Source of the DNA: Cryobacterium sp. PH29-G1
GTDB lineage: Bacteria > Actinomycetota > Actinomycetes > Actinomycetales > Microbacteriaceae
DNA length: 64,000 nt
Assembly: GCF_030063365.1 (NCBI RefSeq)
Contig: NZ_JASISY010000008.1
Coordinates: 62,001-126,000, forward strand
Reading direction: 5' to 3'
A model generated the notes under the pieces. It searched no databases, was not told the origin of the DNA, and was given only the letters and a program-made list of their open reading frames with translations. Shown here in pieces: positions 29,259-36,917 of the stretch; positions within the stretch are counted from its first letter, which is position 1, and each line of letters begins with the position of its first letter. The position numbers and the translations under genes are program-made.

Positions 29259-30630
29259 GTGATGCTCCCCGGTCGGCCATAAATGGAACAGGATTGATGC
29301 GGTTTCCACCGATCCATACTTCGTAGTGCAGGTGGCACCCCTGAGCGGCCCCGGTTTCACCGGAATAGGCGATGAGCTGCCCGGCCGCGACGGTCTGCCC
29401 GCTACTCACGTTGTAGCCACCGTCACGAATGTGGGCGTAACCGGTTGACACATTGCCGCTGTGGCTGATCTTCACGAAGTTGCCGTAGGTGCCGAGGCGT
29501 CCGGCCCAGGTGACGACGCCAGCATTGGCGGCGTAGATGGGCGCGCCACAGCCGGTCCCGAGGTCTGTGGCGTAGTGAAAGCTGCCGCTGCACGCGCCGC
29601 CGTTGCAGATGACCGACCGGGGGCCGTAGCCGGCGGTAATGCGTCCGCTGGCCGGCACGGCCCAGCCAGACGTGTTCACCGATCCCCCGGAGTTGCCGGA
29701 TCCGCCGGAGCCGCCGCTGTTCGCGGCTGCTGCAGCTGCCGCAGCCGCCGCCGCAGCCCGGGCCGCCGCAGCGGCCGCCGCGACACGAATAGCTTCAAGT
29801 CGGGCGCGCTCGGCTACGCCGGCCTCATATCCGGCTGTCGTCGTCGCCTGGGCGTCGCGCATGAACTGCAACTGCTGTTCCAGCTCCGCACTCTTGACTT
29901 CGGACTCGACCAGGGCGCTGGCTGCCGCCGCGGCTGCGTCCTGCGCCGCCGCTAGTGCTTCTTCAGCGGCGACACGTAGGGTTTCGCGTTCGGTCTGCGC
30001 CACCTTGGCCTGGTCGCTGAGCGACTGGGCGTTGTTTGTGGCCGACTGTGCCGACTCATAGACGTCTGAGCTGCGCTCAACGAGTTTGCTCATGTTGCCA
30101 AGTTTCGCCAGCAGCAGGTCGGCATCTGCACCGTCACCCTCCCCCTCGAGAAACAGGTTCACGCTGAGATCGGTGCCGCCGGTGCGGTAGAGCTGGGCGG
30201 CGAGCTGGCCAGCCTGTTTGGTGGCCGCATCCGCTGTGCTCTTACTGGAATCGGCTTGGGACTGAATGTCGGCCGCGCGGCGGGTGGCGTCGTCGAACTC
30301 CTGCTGGGCGGTTTCAAGTTCGCTCGCGCTCTTTTCGGCGGCGGCCTGAGTTTCCTGAACCTTCACCTGCAAGCCGGCGATGAGATTTTCGATAGCGGTC
30401 ACCTGCGCGGCAGCCGAGGCGGTGTTCGCCTTGGCGTTCTGTAGGTCCTGCCACGAGGGGTAGTCAATGGCGCGGGCCGGAGCGACGGGGCTGACCAAGG
30501 TAATCAGAAGGGTCATGGCCGCCATGATGCTGGTGAGCGCCAGGGTATGTCGTGGCCACCGATGGCTCACATGCGAGCTGCTGGCGGACATCAAAATTCC
30601 GCGGCCGGTCACACTTCTAGTACGAATCAT
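29251..30630 (-). CDS. Secreted M23 (LytM-type) peptidoglycan peptidase with coiled-coil domain
   Basis: 459 residues from ATG 30630 (the start could also be a GTG nine codons upstream; both lack a strong ribosome site). The signal peptide is ~30-55 (LALTSIMAAMTLLITLVSP). Coiled coil ~60-310 starts with IDYPSWQDLQNAKAN, matching PDYPSWNDVEKAKQN in the downstream NlpC protein. The M23 domain (~335-459) has HYATDLGTG (first His and Asp zinc ligands) and GCHLHYEVW (HxH motif). Both catalytic features are intact, so it should be an active endopeptidase. It is translationally coupled to the NlpC gene, giving two hydrolases with a shared regulatory arm. Confidence 0.93.
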   Translation of the reverse strand: MIRTRSVTGRGILMSASSSHVSHRWPRHTLALTSIMAAMTLLITLVSPVAPARAIDYPSWQDLQNAKANTASAAAQVTAIENLIAGLQVKVQETQAAAEKSASELETAQQEFDDATRRAADIQSQADSSKSTADAATKQAGQLAAQLYRTGGTDLSVNLFLEGEGDGADADLLLAKLGNMSKLVERSSDVYESAQSATNNAQSLSDQAKVAQTERETLRVAAEEALAAAQDAAAAAASALVESEVKSAELEQQLQFMRDAQATTTAGYEAGVAERARLEAIRVAAAAAAARAAAAAAAAAAAANSGGSGGSGNSGGSVNTSGWAVPASGRITAGYGPRSVICNGGACSGSFHYATDLGTGCGAPIYAANAGVVTWAGRLGTYGNFVKISHSGNVSTGYAHIRDGGYNVSSGQTVAAGQLIAYSGETGAAQGCHLHYEVWIGGNRINPVPFMADRGASLG

Positions 30631-30639
30631 TGTTTCCCA

Positions 30640-30785
30640 ACAGGCTTGAACAGTCACGACGTGCGCTGACGCAGACTCCTCAGAGTAACAAAGCGGGCAC
30701 GATTCACCCAGCGTCCTTAGCGATCTCCCCCCGGAAATGCCCGCTGGTCCGCCCATCCGGGGGGCGCGGCATCAAGGCCAATCGC
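30640..30785 (-). promoter_or_regulatory. Candidate c-di-AMP (ydaO/yuaA-like) riboswitch leader, partly degenerate
   Basis: The leader of the M23 gene contains, in minus-strand order, GGCGGACCAGCG (30753-30742), a GC-rich arm and CGCTGGGTGAATCG (ending 30700). The arms CCAGCG/CGCTGG pair. The GGACC...stem...GGGTGAATCG arrangement is the hallmark of the ydaO class, which in actinobacteria often precedes cell-wall hydrolase genes. The conserved 3' element around CAGCTAACC is not clearly present (TTTGTTACTCTGAGG instead), so this may be a divergent or decayed member, or a false match. Confidence 0.4.
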
Positions 30786-30886
30786 TAAATATTGATCATT
30801 CCAACGGATGCTGCGCGCGCCGATTTGGCCTTCGCGCCACAAGACCGTATGCTTACTCTTCGGCAGCCATGAAATCTGTGGCTCAC

Positions 30887-30959
30887 GGCCCCATCGTTTA
30901 GCGGCCTAGGACGGCGCCCTTTCACGGCGTTAACACGGGTTCGAATCCCGTTGGGGCTA
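30887..30959 (+). tRNA. tRNA-Glu(UUC)
   Basis: A 73-nt tRNA. Acceptor stem GGCCCCA/TGGGGCT, anticodon stem GCGCC/GGCGT around loop CTTTCAC (anticodon TTC), T-arm ACGGG TTCGAAT CCCGT. CCA is not encoded. Confidence 0.96.
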
Positions 30960-31042
30960 CGCAAAATGCACGTGCACAAAGTAGCAAGAAAATAGAATAG
31001 TCTTACCTAGTGCCTCACACACAGATTCACAGTTTTACTCGA

Positions 31043-31116
31043 GGCCCTGTAGCGCAGTTGGTTAGCGCGCCGCCCTGTCACGGCGGAGGTCGCCGGTTCA
31101 AGTCCGGTCAGGGTCG
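31043..31116 (+). tRNA. tRNA-Asp(GUC)
   Basis: A 74-nt tRNA. Acceptor stem GGCCCTG/CAGGGTC, anticodon loop CTGTCAC (GTC), T-arm GCCGG TTCAAGT CCGGT, discriminator G. CCA is not encoded. Confidence 0.96.
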
Positions 31117-31126
31117 CAAAGGCAAT

Positions 31127-31152
31127 AGCCCTTTCGAAAGGAAGGGCTTTTT
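31127..31152 (+). terminator. Terminator after tRNA-Asp
   Basis: AGCCCTTT, loop CGAA, AGGAAGGGCT, then a run of T. It separates the Glu-Asp unit from tRNA-Phe. Confidence 0.85.
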
Positions 31153-31185
31153 TCCTTAGAAGATGCGTTTTTGACGCAGCTTTGG

Positions 31186-31261
31186 GGCCCTGTAGCTCAG
31201 TTGGTAGAGCGTTCGACTGAAAATCGAAAGGTCACCGGATCGACGCCGGTCGGGGCCACCA
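31186..31261 (+). tRNA. tRNA-Phe(GAA)
   Basis: A 76-nt tRNA with an encoded CCA. Acceptor stem GGCCCTG/CGGGGCC, anticodon loop CTGAAAA (GAA). The T-arm is ACCGG ATCGACG CCGGT, so position 54 is A rather than the usual T. Confidence 0.95.
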
Positions 31262-31264
31262 CCG

Positions 31265-31313
31265 CCACTCCCTAGGAGACTCGCTTGCGAGTATCTCGGG
31301 GAGTGGTTTTTTT
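31265..31313 (+). terminator. Terminator after tRNA-Phe
   Basis: CCACTCCC pairs with GGGGAGTGG, with an inner CTCGC/GCGAG hairpin, followed by TTTTTTT. Confidence 0.92.
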
Positions 31314-31710
31314 ATGTCCATTTTCGGGCTCCGGCTCGGCCACGTTTTCTCCCCGTGGCCACATTTTGGACACAATTGAAATAGCGATCATCATGACCGC
31401 AGCACGCGGGTGTTTCACTGTCGGGGGGCATGAGAAGCTGGGCGTTTGCGGTCACAGCCCGCACACCAGCAACCTTGTTAGCAGCGATCGCTACGCCGAG
31501 TCCCGTGCCACAGATGAGCAGAGCTCTGTCGAACCCGCCGCGAGCGACCCGCACTGCCGCTGCTACAGCTATTACCGGGTACGGCGCGTGGCCTTCTCTA
31601 TCGACTCCAACGTCAACAACGACCTCGACAAGACCATCCTCTTCAAGGTCAGCTTTGAGCTTCTCTTTATTGGAATATCCCGCGTCATCAGATCCGATAA
31701 AGATTCTCAG
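31312..31710 (-). pseudogene. Decayed RpiB/LacAB-family sugar-phosphate isomerase (DerI-like)
   Basis: An open frame of ~132 residues reads RIFIGSDDAGYSNKEKLKAD, EVVVDVGVDREGHAPYPV and ALLICGTGLGVAIAANKVAG, plainly the RpiB/tetrose-4-phosphate isomerase family. The first codon would be CTG with a TGA nine codons upstream and no ATG or GTG. After GVRAVTA the sequence jumps straight to NAQLL, so a block of about a dozen residues with the family's HDSFSVERSVLS-type segment is missing. The normal C-terminus is replaced by an unrelated tail. A start-less, internally deleted remnant is the best reading. In actinobacteria such isomerases sit in erythritol/erythrulose loci. The FCD regulator next door may be a leftover of one. 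Confidence 0.75.
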
Positions 31711-31780
31711 CGGGTTGGAGGCGACAACGTTGGAACGTCAAGTACCCCGCATTTGGCATGGTCCGCGTCGACATACAATC

Positions 31781-31830
31781 CTCCAACTCGACCTCAGACA
31801 CAACTTGTCGGAGGAGTAGAGTAGTTGGAG
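31781..31830. promoter_or_regulatory. Inverted repeat upstream of the GntR-family gene
   Basis: CTCCAACT (31781-31788) and AGTTGGAG (31823-31830) form perfect 8-bp arms 34 bp apart, 37 bp before the regulator's ATG. This is a possible autoregulatory operator. The spacing is long for a single dimer site. Confidence 0.35.
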
Positions 31831-31866
31831 TAGTACGTAGATGCGTCCAGAGACTGAAGAGGCAAC

Positions 31867-32538
31867 ATGGCATTGGTGATCCAGCGGAACCGGCTGGCCG
31901 CGCAGACGGCAGAGATACTCTTGGGGCGAATTCGTTCCGGCGAGTGGCCGCTGGGACACAAATTGCCAGCAGAGACGACCTTGGCGCTAGGGGTGGGTGT
32001 CGGGCGTTCCACGCTGCGCGAGGCAATCCGAGAGCTCGCCGGCAAGGGCGTGCTCGACAGCCGTCAAGGCTCGGGCGTCTTCGTGATCTCTACCGATATC
32101 ACCGAGGACTGGGATGTTGTGCTGCGTCGCGTGTCAATTTTGTCTGTCTTTGAGGCTCGTATCGCGATCGAAGCCGAGGCCGCCTCCCTCGCAGCGCACC
32201 GGCGGACCCCATCAGATTTGCGAGCGATACGCCGAGCATTTGCACGCCGCTCCGATGCGAACCTTTCCGTCGAAGATTTTGTCGACGCCGACATGAGGTT
32301 TCACCGCGAGGTCGTCGCAGCAGGTCACAATGACGTCATGATGGAACTGTTCGATGGTTTCGTACCGCGAGTCCGCCTGGCAATGATAGAGATGCTCAAG
32401 TTGCGACCAATCGGCAATTCAGAAGACGACGAATCAGCACACGGCGCTCTGGTCGAAGCGATCGCCGACCGAAACCCGGCAGCTGCTGCCCAGTCCAGCA
32501 GGGCGCATCTTGCCGGCATACATCGCGCTCTCTCGTGA
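31867..32538 (+). CDS. GntR family regulator, FadR/FCD subfamily
   Basis: A 223-residue regulator. An N-terminal winged helix (~8-72: IQRNRLAAQTAEILLGRIRSG, LPAETTLALGVGVGRSTLREAIRELA, GSGVFV) is followed by the all-helical FCD ligand domain (~95-215), with the conserved metal-site pattern FHREVVAAGHN and a final HLAGIHRAL. FCD proteins sense carboxylic acids or sugar derivatives and usually repress. It lies next to the isomerase remnant. Its stop overlaps the start of the ABC ATPase by 4 bp, so the pair is one transcript. Confidence 0.92.
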   Translation: MALVIQRNRLAAQTAEILLGRIRSGEWPLGHKLPAETTLALGVGVGRSTLREAIRELAGKGVLDSRQGSGVFVISTDITEDWDVVLRRVSILSVFEARIAIEAEAASLAAHRRTPSDLRAIRRAFARRSDANLSVEDFVDADMRFHREVVAAGHNDVMMELFDGFVPRVRLAMIEMLKLRPIGNSEDDESAHGALVEAIADRNPAAAAQSSRAHLAGIHRALS

Positions 32539-33353
32539 CCATCGACTCCACCGTTGTCGAGCTTCGTAGCGTCACCTTCCGACGCGGCAATCGCACCATC
32601 CTTGACGCGGTCGACCTCACGGTTCGAGCGGGCGAGCATTGGGCTCTCCTCGGACCTAACGGTGCCGGGAAGAGCACCATCCTCGGCTTCGCCGCCGCCG
32701 TTACGCACCCGACCTCCGGGTCTGTGCAGATCTTGGGCCAAAGACTCGGTCGGGTCGAATTGCAGGCGCTCCGTCGGTCCATCGGACACGTCAACCCTCG
32801 TCACCCGCTGCAGTCGCCCCTCACGATTCGCGATCTGGTCCTGACGGGCTTGACCGGCTCCATCGAGACCCCGCCTCGATGGGAGCCCACACTCAAACAA
32901 ATCCAACTCGCGGCGGAGCTCATCAACCAGATGGGGCTGACCGGCAAAGACGGAGACCGATGGCCGACCCTTTCGCAAGGAGAGCGCGGGAGAGCACTCA
33001 TCGCCCGTGCCCTGATCGCCGAACCGGATTTGCTCCTTCTCGACGAGCCCACAACCGGGCTCGACGTCGCTGCGCGTGAACAACTCCTCGAAACCATCGA
33101 CGCACTTGAGCACGACTTCCCGCGACTCGCATCAATCCTCGTTACCCATCACCTCGAAGAGCTACCGTCCACGACGTCCCATGCCGCTCTCATTGCGCAA
33201 GGTCGCATTTTCAAAGCAGGGCTGGCAGAACAGGTCTTGACCACCGAGAACGTCACCGCAGCATTCGCCCACCCTATCCGCGTCGGACAACACGATGGCC
33301 GGTGGTTCGCGCTCCCCGGGCGCAAACGCTCCCGCGAACTCACCAGGTTCTAA
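32535..33353 (+). CDS. Orphan ABC transporter ATPase (ModF/YlmA-like)
   Basis: 272 residues from GTG 32535, overlapping the regulator's stop. A complete nucleotide-binding domain: Walker A LLGPNGAGKST, signature LSQGERGRALIARAL, Walker B LLLLDEPTTGLD, switch His in VTHHLEELP. The His-His and ELPSTTSHAALIAQG stretches resemble the ModF/YlmA branch of soluble ATPases. There is no permease or binding protein nearby, so it may serve a transporter elsewhere or act as a soluble ABC protein. Confidence 0.88.
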   Translation: MTIDSTVVELRSVTFRRGNRTILDAVDLTVRAGEHWALLGPNGAGKSTILGFAAAVTHPTSGSVQILGQRLGRVELQALRRSIGHVNPRHPLQSPLTIRDLVLTGLTGSIETPPRWEPTLKQIQLAAELINQMGLTGKDGDRWPTLSQGERGRALIARALIAEPDLLLLDEPTTGLDVAAREQLLETIDALEHDFPRLASILVTHHLEELPSTTSHAALIAQGRIFKAGLAEQVLTTENVTAAFAHPIRVGQHDGRWFALPGRKRSRELTRF

Positions 33354-33394
33354 TTTCGGCAGTTGAGCACTCGGGGTCCGAAGCTAGCGCTGCA

Positions 33395-33419
33395 CCTGCG
33401 GCAGGATGCCTGCCGCAGG
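33395..33419 (+). terminator. Hairpin after the ABC ATPase gene
   Basis: A perfect 9-bp stem CCTGCGGCA/TGCCGCAGG with loop GGATGCC, followed by AAGTCTTTC. The T-run is poor, so termination is probable but not certain. Confidence 0.55.
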
Positions 33420-33448
33420 AAGTCTTTCACGCACCCCACACTCAACTC

Positions 33449-33478
33449 GCTCTTATCTCGCTCATAGAAAGCTCATAG
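33449..33478 (+). promoter_or_regulatory. Three direct repeats at 11-bp spacing (response-regulator-type operator)
   Basis: GCTCTTAT (33449), GCTCATAG (33460) and GCTCATAG (33471) recur exactly one helical turn apart, about 270 bp upstream of the lipoprotein gene. Tandem direct repeats of ~11 bp are the classic target of OmpR/PhoB-family regulators. No two-component gene is adjacent, so the regulator would act in trans. Confidence 0.55.
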
Positions 33479-33746
33479 GGAGCGCTGCTGAGATGTACCT
33501 GTCACCAACAACCGACAGGGGCCACCGTGGTTTCCGCCAAAAATGATCGCCATCGAGCGGGCTATCGCCTTCGAGCGAGCTGAAGTTTGCGTCGAGACGA
33601 CTCACCAGCCATGACCGAACCACGCTGATCGTCGAAACGAGCGCACCGCGCGCGGCGATACCGAGCTTCCTCCCAATCTTTCCCCCACCACACGAGCGCG
33701 GATTCTGCGCCGACACTTTTCGCCGACACTTCTCAAGGAGCGCAAT

Positions 33747-35294
33747 ATGAAAAACAGGAAATACACCCTCGCTGCGGCAACCAGTACGCTCATAATCGGT
33801 GGCCTGCTGCTCGCTGGATGCTCGTCGCCGGCGGCAGACACCGCCACCACGACCGCGACAACTTCCTCCAGCATCTCGTCGTTCACCACGGGGGCAGTCG
33901 CCACCGAGGTGCTCGCGGCCAACGCGAACTCAACGACGGTGAACGACGACGAGTGGACGACGGACGGCGCAGTGACGATCACGCTGAGTGGTACGACAGC
34001 ATCCGCAGACGGCGACGGCGTTGCCCTCACCGGTTCAACCGTCACCATCTCTGCCGCCGGAACCTATGTGGTGACCGGGCAATTCGACGGGCAAGTCGTT
34101 GTCGACACCGACCAGGAAGGCGTTGTCGCCCTGATCCTCTACGGCGCGGAGATCTCCAGCTCAACCAGTGCGGCGATCGCGGTACTGAACGCCGAGGACG
34201 TCGCCGTGTCCCTGAGCGGAACCAATGTGCTCACCTCAACCGGCGACGATGACGAAGCCAACGCCGCACTGTTCAGCGACGCTGACATGACAATTTCCGG
34301 CGATGGCTCGCTCACGGTCAACAGCAGTCTGAACGACGGGATCACGAGCCAGGACGACCTCATGGTGTTGTCAGGGAACATCTCGGTCACTGCCGGCGAC
34401 GACGGGCTTCGAGGGAAAGACTCACTGACCATCGCGGGCGGCAGCGTCACGGTGGATGCCGGAGGCGACGCACTGAAGTCCGATGACGAAACTGACGACA
34501 CGCGTGGATTCATTCTCATCTCCGGCGGAACACTCGACTTGGTCGCGGGCGACGACGGCATGCAGGCGCAGACCGACCTGGTGATCACCGGTGGGGAGAC
34601 GATGCTCACGGCGACGGATGACGGGCTCAAGTCCGAGGTCAACCTGGTTGTCGCCGGCGGCACCACCGCTGTCGAGAGTTCTTACGAAGGCGTCGAGTCG
34701 TACTACATCACGATCGAGGGAGGCGCCCTCGACGTTCACGCCAGCGACGATGGGATCAACGCCACCAGTGGCACCAGCACAACCACAGACGTTGGGGGCA
34801 TTGAAGAGGCCGACGACGGCGCGTGGGTCACAGTCAGCGGCGGGGAGACCACCGTCGAGGCAGAGGGCGACGGCATCGACTCCAATGGTTCGGCACTCTT
34901 CACCGGCGGTACCGTCACGGTGTTCGGCTCATCGAGCGACCGGGAGGGCGCACTCGACACCAACGGGTCCCTGGTCGTCGATGGCGGAACCGTACTCGCG
35001 GTCGGAACTACCGGTATGGCTGTCTCCCCCGACGCGTCATCCGCTCAAGGATGGTTTTCCGCCGCCCTCGACCAGACCTATGGCGCTGGCGAGAGCGTGC
35101 AGGTGCTTGACGACAGCGGCGCGCTCATCATGGAGTTCAGCTCGGCAAAAACGTTCCAGTCCGTCGTGCTCTCTGACGCAAGTCTCGTTGCGGGATCGAC
35201 GTATACGGTCACGGTCGGCGATCAGACCGCCGGAACCGTCGTCGAAGGCGTCGCAGCCGCTGGCGGAATGGGAGGCGGACCAGCAAGGCCGTGA
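33747..35294 (+). CDS. Lipoprotein with carbohydrate-binding beta-helix domain (Cthe_2159-like)
   Basis: A 515-residue protein. A lipobox LLLAGCSS gives a lipidated Cys near residue 26. A Thr/Ser-rich stretch is followed by repeated ~20-residue rungs such as GDGSLTVNSSLNDGIT, AGDDGLRGKDSLTIAGGSV, GGDALKSDD and GDDGMQAQTDLVITGG, covering ~60-460. These Gly/Asp/Asn-rich turns typify the Cthe_2159 family, whose founding member is a calcium-binding beta-helix that binds acidic sugars such as polygalacturonate. The C-terminus ends in GGMGGGPARP. A role in binding acidic polysaccharide at the cell surface is inferred. Confidence 0.85.
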   Translation: MKNRKYTLAAATSTLIIGGLLLAGCSSPAADTATTTATTSSSISSFTTGAVATEVLAANANSTTVNDDEWTTDGAVTITLSGTTASADGDGVALTGSTVTISAAGTYVVTGQFDGQVVVDTDQEGVVALILYGAEISSSTSAAIAVLNAEDVAVSLSGTNVLTSTGDDDEANAALFSDADMTISGDGSLTVNSSLNDGITSQDDLMVLSGNISVTAGDDGLRGKDSLTIAGGSVTVDAGGDALKSDDETDDTRGFILISGGTLDLVAGDDGMQAQTDLVITGGETMLTATDDGLKSEVNLVVAGGTTAVESSYEGVESYYITIEGGALDVHASDDGINATSGTSTTTDVGGIEEADDGAWVTVSGGETTVEAEGDGIDSNGSALFTGGTVTVFGSSSDREGALDTNGSLVVDGGTVLAVGTTGMAVSPDASSAQGWFSAALDQTYGAGESVQVLDDSGALIMEFSSAKTFQSVVLSDASLVAGSTYTVTVGDQTAGTVVEGVAAAGGMGGGPARP

Positions 35295-35371
35295 CTGGGT
35301 CGTCCGCACAGCACAGCGCGAAATTCGCCAGAACCCCGGAAACTCGTTGAACGCAGACTTGTCTTCGGGGG

Positions 35372-35695
35372 TCAGTGCGGGCCATCGACGAGCTTGAGGC
35401 CCACGATGCACCCGATCAGGCCGAGCAGCAGCGCAATTTTTACCCACGACACGCTGGCATCGCCGCTGATCATCGCCCAGGTCACAGTGAGCGCTGCCCC
35501 GATTCCGACCCACACGGCGTAAGCCGTCCCAACCGGAATCTCCCGCATCGACCACGCCAAACCGGCCATGCTGAGCGCAAGGGCGCCCCCAAAGACAACC
35601 GTCGGCCAGAGTTTGGTGAAACCCTCGGATTTTCCGAGCGCCGTTGCCCAGACAGCTTCGAGCACTCCGGAGACTACGAGCAAAATCCACGACAT
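35372..35695 (-). CDS. sugE: SMR family exporter, guanidinium exporter type (SugE/Gdx)
   Basis: 107 residues from ATG 35695, which has GAGGAG 8 nt upstream. Four transmembrane helices are seen. The conserved Glu of helix 1 is in VVSGVLEAVWATALGKSEGF, and WSMREIPVGTAYAVWVGIGA and KLVDG close the family pattern. The GKSEGFTKLWP loop resembles the Gdx subtype rather than EmrE. The guanidine-III riboswitch directly upstream independently supports export of guanidinium in exchange for protons. Confidence 0.93.
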   Translation of the reverse strand: MSWILLVVSGVLEAVWATALGKSEGFTKLWPTVVFGGALALSMAGLAWSMREIPVGTAYAVWVGIGAALTVTWAMISGDASVSWVKIALLLGLIGCIVGLKLVDGPH

Positions 35696-35709
35696 GACTG
35701 AAACTCCTC

Positions 35710-35753
35710 GGCCAGTCTTGTCGCGTTCCGGGTACTGATCCGTCGTCCGGGGC
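35710..35753 (-). promoter_or_regulatory. Guanidine-III (mini-ykkC class III) riboswitch
   Basis: On the minus strand the leader reads CCGGACGACGGATCAGT, then ACCCGGAACGCGACAAGAC and TGGCC, ending at the ribosome site. This aligns block by block with the known guanidine-III pattern CCGGACGAGG-stem-ACCCGG-NNN-GGACAAGAC-stem. CCGG/CCGG can form the pseudoknot, and ATCAGT/ACTGG(C/T) the P1 stem. It abuts GAGGAG, so ligand binding most likely controls translation of the exporter. Confidence 0.82.
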
Positions 35754-35867
35754 CGCATTCCACGGCCTAGTTGAAGTCTAGACACACCCACTGGGCAACA
35801 TCTGTGCAGAGTCGAGACCCGCCTCGCGAACGGATGCCGCAGTGCGACTTTTCCACGTGCGAAACGG

Positions 35868-36917
35868 TTAGGCCACGAAGGCGCGGTAGGCGTCGTCGTT
35901 GGCGCGCAGCACGCGCAGCACGTTCTGATCGCCCAGCTTGGCGAGATCGACGTCGCTCCAGCCGCGACGCCCCAGCTCCTCAAACAAATTGGGATACTCC
36001 GACACGTTTGCCAGGCCGATCGGCATGTCGGGGCAGCCGTCGAAGTCGCCGCCGAGCCCGATGTGATCGACTCCGGCCACCGCGCGGGCGTGCTCGACGT
36101 GGTCGGCAACGTGCGCCACCGTTACGACCGGCTTCTCCCCCACCGATCCGGCGTCCTCCCAGCGTCGGTATTCGGCCGAAATAAACGCCGGCACAAAGGT
36201 GATCATCTGAACACCGTCATTGGCGGCGAGCTGGGCGAGAATCGCATCCGGCACATTGCGCGGATGCGGATTGAGCGCGAAACACGAGGAGTGGCTGAAC
36301 AAAAGGGGCAGCGCTGTGGCATCGAGGGCGTCCTGCATGGTGGCCGCGGAGACGTGCGACAGGTCGATCATCATTCCAATCCGGTTCATCTCCGCGATGA
36401 CGGCCCGGCCGCGCTCATTGATGCCATTGTGGGTCACAGCACCGACAGCGGCATCCGCCCACTCGGTCGACGAATTCCAGGTCAGTGTCATATAGCGCAC
36501 GCCCAGTCGGGCGTACTCGCGCAGCACAGCGAGTGAATTATTCATCTGGTTGCCACCCTCGACTCCGAGAAGCGACGCAATTGTGCCGCGCCGCTGGGCG
36601 CGCTCGACATCATCCGCGGTGACGGCCCGTTCGAAATCATCGGGATAGGCCGCAATCAGCCGGTGTACGAAGTCGATCTGCTCAAGAGTGGCCTGCACCG
36701 AATCGGTGCCCTCGAGGTCGGTGTGCACCCATACCGACCAAAACTGGCCCTGTACCCCGCCCCGGCGCAGTTTGGGGATATCCGTTTGCACTGCGCTGTG
36801 CCCAGAATCGCACTCGTAGTCGAGCCCGGCGACCGAATAGTCACGGTGCTCACGGCACGCCCACGCGAGGTCGTTGTGGCCGTCGATAACGGCAAATTTC
36901 GGAATGCTTACGGTCAT
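35868..36917 (-). CDS. Membrane dipeptidase (peptidase family M19)
   Basis: A 349-residue zinc dipeptidase of the renal dipeptidase family. The HxD zinc ligands are in VIDGHNDLAW (~residues 14-16), the bridging Glu is in LLGVEGGNQM, and the remaining ligands and substrate site are in MMIDLSHVSA, LFSHSSCFALNPHPRNVPDA and VDHIGLGGDFDG. It hydrolyses dipeptides, often including D-amino acids, beta-lactams or dehydropeptides. No signal peptide is seen, so it is probably cytoplasmic. It is transcribed toward the riboswitch-controlled exporter but is likely a separate unit. Confidence 0.92.
   Translation of the reverse strand: MTVSIPKFAVIDGHNDLAWACREHRDYSVAGLDYECDSGHSAVQTDIPKLRRGGVQGQFWSVWVHTDLEGTDSVQATLEQIDFVHRLIAAYPDDFERAVTADDVERAQRRGTIASLLGVEGGNQMNNSLAVLREYARLGVRYMTLTWNSSTEWADAAVGAVTHNGINERGRAVIAEMNRIGMMIDLSHVSAATMQDALDATALPLLFSHSSCFALNPHPRNVPDAILAQLAANDGVQMITFVPAFISAEYRRWEDAGSVGEKPVVTVAHVADHVEHARAVAGVDHIGLGGDFDGCPDMPIGLANVSEYPNLFEELGRRGWSDVDLAKLGDQNVLRVLRANDDAYRAFVA

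Larger units (their letters stand above)
33354..33746. other. 393-bp intergenic region between ABC ATPase and lipoprotein
   Basis: It contains the hairpin at 33395-33419 and the triple direct repeat at 33449-33478. No convincing coding frame is seen. The remaining ~260 bp before the lipoprotein start is probably a long 5' leader: there is a purine-rich AAGGAG just upstream of the ATG at 33747, but no recognised RNA motif. Confidence 0.5.

Noticed and set aside
31186-31866. tRNA-Phe as an integration site of a genomic island
   Set aside because: No integrase, and no second copy of the tRNA 3' end was seen in the window.
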